Assembly: GCF_950023065.1 (NCBI RefSeq)
Contig: NC_088681.1
Span: 58,252,836 to 58,316,835 of the forward strand
Length of the DNA stretch: 64,000 bases
Reading direction: 5' to 3'
Source of the DNA: Planococcus citri
Taxonomy: Eukaryota > Arthropoda > Insecta > Hemiptera > Pseudococcidae
Positions 12,901 through 24,900 of this stretch are shown piece after piece; within the stretch, counting starts at the first letter, position 1, and the number at the start of each line of letters is the position of its first letter. The position numbers and the translations under genes were made by a program. The notes beneath the pieces are model-generated. The model saw only the letters and a list, made by a program, of their open reading frames with translations, was not told where the DNA came from and did not search any database.

Positions 12901-15900
12901 ATAGGTATACGCCTGGAAGGGTAGAGTCTCTTAGGAACACATTTCGCTGTAAATTTTCGACGTAGGTAGGTTTGTGTAGTTTTGTTTAGTTTTAGTGGAA
13001 AATTCAACGTGTTCGTGTAGGTGTTTTTTTCGATGGAATTTTCAATTCTGTGGGGGCTTATTTTTGTCGCGATGTTGGCTTAACTGGTATAATGTATTGT
13101 GAACCGGGGGTGGAAAATGTTGCAAGATGTTGAACAAATTTTTTGGTGTTATTAAAAAAAAAAAATGAGTTTTTAAAATGACGTTGATTAAGTTGCCTAT
13201 GGCTGTGTTTAATGAAGGATTATTTTTCCTTCAGGAACTTGAGAATTGAGATTTCTGTTATTAAAAGAAAAAAAAATTAATATTTTTCTGAAAAAAAAGG
13301 TGAGGTATATTTTTTGCAAATAAAATGGTTAAAATTATTCGTATTCCCAAAATGATCAATTATTCTATTAAGTAATTTAGTTAGATGGAAACTATACGAT
13401 CATTTATAATCACTTCTACATTTTTCTTGTCGTATCATCATCTCGAGATAGAAAGGTTTTCGAAACAAATATGATCCAAAAATGGATTCTACGGGTCCAA
13501 AAACCTACCTTTCAACATTTTACTCGATTCCATTGCCTTTAAATTTCCCAAAAATTATTAATTACGAAAAATAAAATCAATTAATTCGATTAAATCACTT
13601 TAGAAATACCATATCTCAAAATAGAAAGATTTTCGAAGCAAACGAAGCCCATAAATGAATTCTAGGGGTTCGATACGACACTTTACTCGACTCAATCCCT
13701 TCTGAACTACCTACTTAAAATAATTAATTTCGATTGTCGATGAATAAAATTCGATTTCGATCAATGAAATTGGCCCAGTCGAATTTTAAATCTAGAAATT
13801 TTATTCCTACACGTAAAGTATACCGCCCTCTCTCGATACATTTCCGAACTACTACCTCTGTTGAAAATATTTTGGTTTCAGTTACCTCCCAATATCTTAT
13901 ATTCTCCTAATACCACAAGCGAATTTCGTGCCATGGTTAGGCTGTTCTGGCTATTTTGACGTGTCAAATAGGTTGCATATTTCAGCTCTATCAAGGCGAC
14001 CGTTTAAAAATTGGATTCAGAGATCTGCTAATATCTCCTAATCTCCTAATAACATAACCGATTTTAGTGCTCTTCCGTAGACTCTTTCGCTGAGTTTGGC
14101 TATGACTTGTCGAATGGGTTGCATATTTATCCAAAATAAGGAACAGGTAGATTTTTTAATTCAATCGATGATTATTTTTAAATTATTTTTTGAGATGAAT
14201 GAGTACCTAATTAGGAGCGATTTTTTTTATTAAAATCTCGAGTAAAAAAATCCGAATTTGGTTGACGGGGGTTTTCGAAGGTGCTGAATTCGTTTTTGAG
14301 GTCGTTATCGTTACTCAAGCAGAATATTTGGGGAGGGAGAAAAATAATTTGAAAGTCCAAATGTCGTGTGAGGTATCAAAATGTATGTCTTTGAACCTCC
14401 TCGGCACGAATTTGATATCGTTTTGACTCTGAAATCAAAGGGTGCTTCAAAGGAGACGGGGAGGGGCAAAATTTGAAAATGAGTTCAAACGTCGTGTGAA
14501 GTATCAAAATACATGTTTTTGAACCTCCTCAGCACGAATTTGATATCATGTTGGGTCTGAAATCAAAAGGAGAGGGGAGGGGAAAAATTTGAAAATGAGT
14601 TCAGTTATAGTGTGAAGTATCAAAATACATATATGTTTTTGAACCTCTTGAGTACATTATTTTGGCTCAAAAATCAAACAGAGACTCCTGAGGGAAACGG
14701 GTCATGAATAATTATTATTTGGGGTATCAAAAAACATTTTATTTGAACCTCATAAACACAAATTTGGCATTATTTCGACTTTGAAAATAATCAAAAGGAG
14801 CTTCTGAGGGGCCAAGAACAAAATTTGAATTTGAATAAATGACATGTGGTGTGAGGTATCAAAATTGATGTTTTTGAACCTTCTCAACACGAATTTTATA
14901 TCATTTTGGCTCTGAAATTGAAAGGGGGAGAGGGAGGGAAAAATTTTGAAAATGAGTTCAAATGTCGTGTGAGGTATCAAAATACCTACAGGTTTTTGAA
15001 CCTCTTGAGTACAAATTTGATATTATTTTGGCTCAAAAATCAAACAGAGACTCCTGAGGGAGATGAGCCAACACTTAAAAATGAATAATAATTACTGTTG
15101 GGGGTATCGAAAAACATTTTATTTGAACATCATAAACACAAATTTGGCATTATTTCGACTCTGAAAATAATCAAAAGGAGCTTCTGAGGGGCCAAGAACA
15201 AAATTTGAGTTTGAATAAATGAAATGTGATGTGAGGTATCAAAATTGATGTTTTTGAACCTACTCAACACGAATTTGATACCATTTCGGCTCTGAAATCA
15301 AAAGGGGGAGAGGGAGGTGAAAATTTTGAAAATGAGTTCAAATATATCATTTTGGGTCTAAAATCAAGAGGGGGAGGGGAAAAATTTGAAAATCAAAATT
15401 CAGCATAATATGTTTTTGAACCTCTTGAGTACATTATTCTGGCTCAAAAATCAAACAGTGACTCCTGAGGGAGATGGGTCAACATTTGAAAATGAATAAT
15501 TTTTATTTGGGGTATCAAAAAACATTTATTCGAACCTCATAAACACAAATTTGGCATTATTTCGACTCTCAAAATAATCAAAAGGAGCTTCTGAGGGGCC
15601 AAAAACAAAATTTGAATTTGAATAAAACGAAATGTGATGTGAGGTGTCAAAATACACGTTTAAGAACCTCCTGAACACGAATTTGATATTATTTCTGCTC
15701 TGGGCCTCTGAGGGAGTGGGGCAAAATTTGAAGATCAGTTCGATTATGTAGTGTGAGGTATCAAAATGTATGGTTTTGGAATTGCTCAGCACGAATTTTA
15801 TAATATTTTGGCTCGAAAATCGATGGGAGCTTCTGAGGGGGAGGGGCAAGATTTGAAAAAGACGCTTGATTGTGATGTGGGGTATCAAAATACATGTTTT

Positions 15901-18900
15901 TGAACCTCACAAACACAAATTTGGTATTTTTTCGACACTGAAATCAAAAAGGGCTCTTGAGGGGCCAAAATAAAGATTTTAAAATTTGTATAAAACGACA
16001 TGTGAGGTATCAAAATATATGTTTTTGAACCTCCTCAGCATAAATTTGATATTATTTCTCTTCTAAAATGGAAATGAGCTTCTGGAGGGGGTGGAACAAA
16101 ATTTGAAAATGAGTTCGATTATATACGTAATTACGTATACGAGTAACGCGAAGTATCAAAAGTTTTTGAACTTCCTCTGCACGAATTTTATATTATTTTG
16201 GCTCTAAAATAAAAGGAGGATTCTGAGGGGGAGGGGGAAGATTTGAAAAGAAGCTTGATTACGATTTGGGACATCAAAATACATGTTTTTGAATCTCACG
16301 AACACAAATATGGTACTTTTTCGACTCCTAAATCAAAAAGGGTTTTTAACGGGCCAAGATAAAAATTTTAATTGGAATAAAACAACATAAATTGTGAGGT
16401 ATTAAAATATATGTTTTTGAACCTCCTTAGCACAAATTATTGATAATATTTCGGCTCCAAAATCAACGAGGGGGAGGGTGGGTTCTGAAGAGGGGGGGGG
16501 GTAACATTTGAAAGAAAAGCCTAATCAAAATGTGGGAAATCAAAATATATGTTTCTGATCCTCGCAAACACAAATTCGACATTTTTTCGACTTTGAAATC
16601 AAGAAAGGCATCTGACGAGGGATAAAGATCAAAATTTGAATAGGTCAATGAATGAAACGACTTTAATTTTGGTATGCATCAAAATTATATTTTTGAACCT
16701 CTTCAGCACGAATGTGATATTATTTCGGCTCTCAAATCAAGGAGCTTCAGAGTTTCTGAAGAAGCTGGGAAACATTTAAAAATGGGATTAACTATAAGTA
16801 ATGTGGGGGTCTCAAATTGGACATTTTGGAACCTCCCAAGCACAAATTTGAGTTTGTTTCAGCTCTACGAGATTCTAAAGGAGTTTCAGGTGAAAGGGAA
16901 ACAAATTTGAATTTGAGTAAAAAAAATGTGGGGTATCAAAATGTCTATTTTTGAACCTCCCAAGCAAGAATGAGATAAATCATTTTGACTTTAAAATAAT
17001 TAATGAGAGCTTCCGAGATGATGGAGCCATAATTTTAATTGAAACAAAACGATATGTGAGATATCAAAGTACATATATGTTTTTGACCATCTCGAGCTCG
17101 AATTTTATGTCATTTCAACGTTAAGTCCAAAAAGTGCGTCAAAACTGTCAAAAGGGAGGGATAAGATTTTAAGTGGGACTTTGGAGACGTTTTTTAAGGA
17201 ATTAAAATATAAGAAATACTGTCACAAGAGTATTATCAAAAATATTTTGAAGTGGGTACACATAATTCAGTGCCATTTTCAATTTTTTTTGTTAATTCCA
17301 ACTTTTGGATCTGTGGAATCCATTTCATCTCTGAGTTTGTTTCGAAAACCTTTCAACCCCCCCCCCACCCTTCTCTCCATATTACTCAGTTTCGTATTTT
17401 AACCCTGCGATGCATGTGATTATGATTGCATATTTAATTCGATTGATAATCTGTGACCTCGAATGAGAGTTTTATTGCTTGAATAATTTTTTGTGCAATT
17501 TGATGGGAAGAGTAAATTCAACATTTTTTCAAATTATTATCCAGTTCTTTTTTTCTTCTCATTTTTTTTTTTTTTTTTTTTTTTGGTAAATCTTGAAATT
17601 TTTTTAAACAAAAAATCCATCTCTGGAACTTTTAATGGAAAATTTTGAAATTGACTAATTTCTCACTTCTTGAAAATCACTTCGTTAAAATTTGATGTTA
17701 TTTTTTTATGGAGAGCCCTTCGAGTGGCTGTAGCATTGAACAAAAATTGCAGAACATAGTCTTTTTAATCCTCTCTTTACGTAACCAATTTTCAAAATGA
17801 GACATCCACTTCCCTGAGGGGTACAAAGGCCTCCAATTTCGAGATCAAAGTAAAAAATTTGAAATAAAACTGTTAGATACATTACAATTGTTTGAAAGTG
17901 CTGGGTTCGAATTCGTATCAGGTAGAAAATCGATTGAACTTTGAAATTATGCATCGATACCTATAAAACTTACCTTTCTTTCTGTTCTTTCATCTTTGCA
18001 TTTGCATGATTATACCTTGGTTCGATACTTACCTCTAATCTGACGACTGGTGATAAATTTTACCTACCTTTAGTAGTTTAGAGTCCTGTAAATCTTTATC
18101 ACCATTGTATTTATTGATTTGGATGTAAATATAACCATTTTTATACTTAATAAGCATGTTAAAGTAAGTAATTTACCTAAACAATTTTATTTTCCTGTTG
18201 ATGATATAATTTATAAGGCGAACGCCTACGCGCTAAAAATTCTCTTAAAGGTAAAACGAATCAGCTCTCATATCAGATGCATCTGTTTAATCGCATATCT
18301 CATTTTTTAATTTTTTTTATACCTACTTATTTGACATAGGAATATATAAGCTTGTTTTTTTTATTACGTACCATTCGACATTCCTTTAAGCTTTTCGCTT
18401 ATATACCGTTGCCATCACGTATGTCGTCCATGTGACCTGTGTGCTTAATGTGATTGAAAGAGTCAATTTGTTGGAATCATATGGGAGAACGAATTACCGA
18501 ACAGCGAGTCTTCCCAAAAAAAGAAAAAAAGAGCAGCTAATAAGTTCAGACGCATGCTTCGCTCTGCTTCAGCCTCAAAAGTTATAATATACGCAATTTG
18601 CGCTTTTACATAACAATTTTGTTTTTTAAATACTCGTACCTATCTACTTTATTAATTTTTATATTCGAATAAATCCGGGTTTTTTAAAAGGATATCTTTT
18701 TGGTGGGCCAACACCCTTCTTAGTACATTTCTAACCTATCACCTATTACGTTCGAGTACAATAACACTATAAGAAACCTAAGTAAGTTACTTACCATACT
18801 TAAGCTATAATAACGAAAATCTCGATAAAAAGGTGGGATTTTAAAAATGAGCGAAAAAAAGTACAATCTTGTTTTCTTTATAGGTCCTAAAGCAGGCGAG

Positions 18901-21900
18901 ACAATAAAAACCTTTTATGACGAATATACACATAAAATAACCACTCCGTTAAAAGAGCCCATTAAACAAAACCCCGACATGGCAACTTTGGACGATATTT
19001 TGGATTCGTTATTGGGTCTGTCGACCACGTCACGCACCCCAAGTCCTGCGAAAACTTCATTGGAATCCGAAATCGTCGGTTCTCCCATTCGTTTCGCGGA
19101 GGACCTTCGTAGAAGCCGCGCTGATCATAATGACAACTCGAATAACAAATTGTAAGTCTCTGAATGGATTTTTTTTCAGTTTTTTTTTTTCATCTTCATG
19201 AATCACAGTTTTGTTTTCTTACTTAATACGTACCTAGGTTTTTTCCTGTTCTTTTTCGAAATTTTTTACTTACGATTATTTTGAAATCAGATGCATTTGA
19301 TCGATATGCTGATTCTGTGTGGTTGGTTTGAGAATCGACTCGATTGATTTTTGGTGTACTTGGTGTACCTACCTGTTTATTGTGACTTATGAGAGAATTT
19401 ATGCGCTGTGTTTACGTGTATTTTGTTTATGTTGGTGTATTTGGTTGACCTATGTTTACGAATTTTGAATATTATCTTTTTCTTATGAGAGAAAAATCCT
19501 CAGAGGTTTAAAATTTTCCTTCGAATAAAATTTGAAAAAAAAAAAATTAATGAAATAATGTCCTAGATACCTGTTGTTTAGTTGGTAAAAAAACTGCTCT
19601 TTAAAATCTTCAATCATGTCTAATAAAAATTAAGAAAGGTTAAAGTTTGTTAGAAATTCCACCCTTCGTCATCCTTTTCCACCTCCAATAAAAATTTACT
19701 TAAAAATCTCAAAATTTTCAAAATTTCGAAATCTTGAATCAACTTTTTTAATAGTCTTTTTCAGCAAAAAAATATTCAGAAAAATTGTAGTTTCATTGCA
19801 TAAAAAATAGGTACTTAAAAACTGAAATTCTTTTTTTTTTTTTTTTTTTTAAAAAAACAAAGTAAGTAATGAAGTTCAACTTTCATTTTTTTTCAAGGTA
19901 GGTACCTACCTAAATATTTTGGACGTTTTCTATTTTTTAAATATTTTAAAATGTTTCCTGGAAATTTCAACTGGGTTGTACCTAATTCTATTTATTCTTA
20001 GTTCAGAGAAGCTGAAATTTTTTCTGATTCTAAGACCAGTAAGGACAATTTTTAAGACAATTATTTGGCATTAATTCACCTGGATTGATGGCTGAAGGAG
20101 TCATGAATTCAAGATTTGTAAAACATTAAAATTAATCAGAGTCAATATTTTTTATTTGGAGGGGGAAGGGAGGGGGGTTCATTATTCTTTACATTTAGGT
20201 AAATGTGAAATGAGAGCTATTTTTTCAATCTTTTGTTTTTTAAAAAAATGACAATTTTCATATGCGTAGAATCCCAGGGGGAAATGATTGCATCTGATCA
20301 TATCTGAATAAATCTACTCACTTAATATGACCAAAACTCTGATCTGATCAGGTTCCTTTCAAGTTTTTCCTATTGAGTCTGAAAAGATCCAACTGAAAAC
20401 TTCGATCTGTTCAAATCTGATTACACTGGGTCAGATCAAATTGGATCCAATGAAGGAATGCCCAAATTTGAACTGAATCTAATCGAAGATCATTGACGTA
20501 TTTTGTTGGTCAATCCCAGGAAGAACAATATTGTGATATCATGCTAATGTGATTAGATCAGACCAAAACCGGCCATTCCCTGGATTCAAAAATTTATTGG
20601 ACCAGGTCTAATCAGATCAGAGTTTTGATAGGATTGAATTTGTTTGGATCTGATCAGATCAAGTCTGATCACATTTGATCACCTCTGTTTAAATTAAATT
20701 GGACCCAGGGCATTCTGTTCCACAAAGACTAAAAATTATTGAAAAGAAAAAAAAGTCATCTCACAAATCAGATAACATCAGATCAGAACTTTCCTTGAAT
20801 AAGCACAATTTGATCTGACCAGATCTATCTAATCAGATCAAAGCTTTTGATAGAATTGTATCTGATCGGATCTGCTGAAGCCAGTTTGATCAGATCTAAT
20901 CAAATCCGAAAATTCCAGGAATCCAAATTAGGTAATTCATGATTGGACCAGATCTGATTGGATTTGTTCAGAACCGGTCAGATCCGAACTTTCTTTGAAT
21001 CCAATTTGAGCAGACCACATTCAATCAGATCCAATCAGATCAGATCAGATCAGATCTAATCAGATCCGAAAATTCCAGGAATCCAAATCAATTCATAATT
21101 GGACCAGATCTAATTGAATTTGTTCAGAACAGATCAGATCCGAATTTTCTTTGAATCCAATTTGAGCAGACCACATTCAATCAGATTTGATCAGATTGGA
21201 TCAATTCAGATCCGATCAGAATGGATCAATTCATATCCAATCAGAATGGATCAATTCAGATCCAATCAGAATGGATCAATTCAGATCCAATCAGAATGGA
21301 TCAATTCAGATCCAATTAGATCAGATCAGATCAGATCAGATCAGATCTAATCAGATCCGAAAATTCCAGGAATCCAAATCAATTCATAATTGGACTAGAT
21401 CTAATTGGATTTGTTCAGAACAGATCAGATCCGAACTATCTTTGAATCCAATTCGAGCAGACCACATTCAATCAGATTTGATCAGATTGGATCAATTCAT
21501 ATCCAATCAGATTTGATCAGATTGGATCAATTCATATCCAATCAGAATGGATCAATTCAGATCTAATCAGAATGGATCAATTCAGATCCAATCAGAATGG
21601 ATCAATTCAGATCCAATCAGATCAGATCAGATCAGATCTAATCAGATCCAAAAATTCCAGGAATCCAAATCAATTCATAATTGGACCAGATCTAATTGGA
21701 TTTGTTCAGAACAGATCAGATCCGAACTTTCTTTGAATGCAATTTGAGCAGACCACATTCAATCAGATTTGATCAGATTGGATCTATTCAGATCCGATCA
21801 GATCAGATCAGATTAGATCAGATCTAATCAGATCTGAAAATTCCCGGAATCCAAATTAATTCATGATTGGACCAGATCTAATTGGATTTGTTCAGATCTA

Positions 21901-24900
21901 ATCAGATCTGAAAATTCCCGGAATCCAAATTAATTCATGATTGGACCAGATCTAATTGGATTTGTTCAGATCTAATCAGATCCGAAAATTCCAAGAATCC
22001 GAATTAATTCATAATTGGACCAGATCTAATTGGATTTGTTCAGAACGGATCAGATCCGATTTTTCTTTGAATCCAATTTGAGCGGACCACATTCAATCAG
22101 ATTTGATCGGATTGGATCAATTCAGATCTGATCAGTACCGGGTATTAATTGGATAAAATTTGAGCAGACGACATGATCTAATCAGAATTTATCAGAGCAA
22201 AGCTGTGATCACATTAGAACTGTTCAGATTTGATCTAATCAGTAAGATCAGATCAAGATCCTGAGCTGAGTTGATTAGATCTGTTCAAATCAAAGCTGTG
22301 ATCAGATTGGATCTGTTCAGATTTGAGCACACCTGAGCAAATCCGATTTTGTTAGATCTTAGATGTGATCACATGATTGAATCTGATCAGATTTGATCAG
22401 ATAAAATATAAGATCACCTTATTCCATGGATAGATACAATTTGAGCTGACTTGATCAAATCAGATCTGATCAGACCAACGATGCGTTCAGATTGGATCTA
22501 ATTAGATTTTATTATACCATTTTAATCAGATCCGATCAAATTGGAAGTAAGTAGACATTCTACATATGTATGCGAATTGAGCACAGCTGATCCGATCAGA
22601 TTTTATTACATCAGAGTTGCGATCAGATTTGATCAGGCTCGTATTTCCCCCTCTCACTCGTGGGGAATGGAGACAATTTTTAAAAAAAGATCAAATCAGA
22701 TCAGATTCGGATATTCCACATATCCAACCTGATCTGAACAGATACAATCAAATTCGAATCAGATCAAAGTTTCCTTGGATTTATTCAGTTCAGATCAGTT
22801 TAGATTACCTAGATGAGGTCAGATCCGAACTGACCAGCTTCAATCAGATCTGGTCCGATCAAAGCGATAATCTGATTGGATCTGTTCAAAATCTGAATAT
22901 GTTAGAGATATACTTATTCCGATCAGAGTTTTAATGGCATTAAATTTGTTCAGATCTTGTCAGTGACCTATTGATTTTTGATTTCACTTTAATTTTACAT
23001 GGGCACTTTTTTCGACTCCTGCCTTCCCACGTGGCCGAGTTTTCAATACCCAATTTCAGACTCTTCATAAAATATAAGATCACTCAGAGTTACTGTAAAA
23101 CTGTTTGCAGGGCTTTGAAAAATGTAACAATGAGATTCAAAATGATTTTAAAATTTAAAATTTTAATTTTAAAAGTTCAGAGTTGAACTTTTTCGCGAAA
23201 ACTCAATTTTTAAATTCATGCCAAGTGAGGGGACCACCATTTAAAAAATTTGGAAAGGGTTCGGCGAATTTTAAAACAAAGTAAATCGGAATCTCTTTTT
23301 TCTTAGACCTTGCTCAATTTTGGTCAAATTTTGAAAAAAAAATGAAAATCGTGTGATGCATTTTTTTGTGGTTTTTAATAGTATCTGATTTCGAATTTTG
23401 ATTTATTTTTTTTTATACAATTCTTTGAGGTTAGAACCCTTGAAAAGCTCACAAATTTTAATGAAGTTTAGAAGACTAGCATCAGAAGGTTAAGTTGATT
23501 CTTCTAAAACTCAACAAACCATAGCTCTCTAGAGTTTTGACATTTTTTGAAATTCGGTTGCTTCTTGTGGATCTCAGAAGGCTTAGGTAAATACATTATT
23601 GAAGTAAGTCGACTGCAGGTGGATTTCAAGCCATTTTGGAGCCTCCAGTGACTAATTAAGTTGAACATAAACAGCATGGCCATGGCCTTTGAATTTTGAA
23701 ATTTTTTTCCCAAAATTTGTCCAAAATTGTGAGAGAAGGTTTCGTACAATGTACAATATTAAAATTTGGGCAGTGCTATTATTGCCTTATAACACCAAAG
23801 TTCTAAGTAAAAATACCCACACTTACACTGTCTGCTTTCAAGGTTTTTCACATTTTTTTGAGCATCCTACCTATTTTTGAAAAACTCAACCTCAAGGAGG
23901 AGGAAGAAAAATGAAAAAAATCGAAAAAGTTGAAAAAGAGCATCGAGTCATAAATTTCAAAGGTTCTGATTCTGAAACTCGTTTGCCCCCCCCCCCAACA
24001 CGTTTAGGCTGAGGTTCTAGAGCGAAGGAGGTTAGAACGCAATATTTTGAAAAACATGCCCTCTTGATCAAAACTGAGTCTGCAGAGAAGGTGGAACCCA
24101 AAATTTTGTAAAATGCAATGTGTGCAAAAATCATCAAAACTTTTGTGATTTTACTAAAATTTTCCCAAATTTAGTCCTCCAGTAAATTGTTAATTTGTTT
24201 CCAAATTAAAGAGACCTTCCGGGGAAACATGATTGGATCTAATCAGGTCTGAGCAAATCTACTTCGATCAAAACTCGGATCTCTGAGTATGGATGGCCTG
24301 ATCTGATCAGATGTGATCTAGTATAATCAATCACGTCTGAATAAAAACTCTGATCTGATTACATCTGATCAAATCTAAAATTGAAACTAGAGAATGTCTG
24401 AATTTGATCAGGTCTCATTTAGTCAAATCAATAACATCTGACCCGATCCATTAATGTAAATCTAATCCAATCAGGATTTTGATCTAAGATTTGGTCAGAT
24501 CTGATCAAGTCAAATTGGATCTATACATTTCTGATCAGGTCCGATCATTTTTCGCAGGGAGTTACTACATCAACATGAATCAAATATTAAATAAAAAAAT
24601 AAATAAAATAAACACCTATCCGAATAAAAACATAACAAAATAACACAATAAGCGATATTAGCTCATAAGTCAATAATCAAGGTCTAAACAAAAAACCAAA
24701 ACCTAACATATCAAAAATAGAGATACTTGTGATACATGTTCCTATGCATATTTTTTCAGTACTTACATCCCCCTTTCACTCTCCAAATCTAACCTTCTGA
24801 CTCGTTTTACAGGGAAAGCTAGTTCGACGAACAAAGCAGACTGGAAACCAGGCAGCCAATCTCAATTCGACATCAAACGTCGCCGAAGCGAAGGTAGCGC

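Noticed and set aside
21114..22934. Several plus-strand open frames of 63-109 codons (IRSDQIRSDQI-type repeats)
   Set aside because: They are direct translations of GATC repeats. Frame openness comes from the period and the lack of stop words, not from coding.
24813..24820. Acceptor before 24813 as the partner of the exon ending at 19151
   Set aside because: The join gives TTG GAA AGC TAG, an immediate stop, so this pair cannot be used in a coding transcript. The acceptor is kept only for the exon-skipped form.
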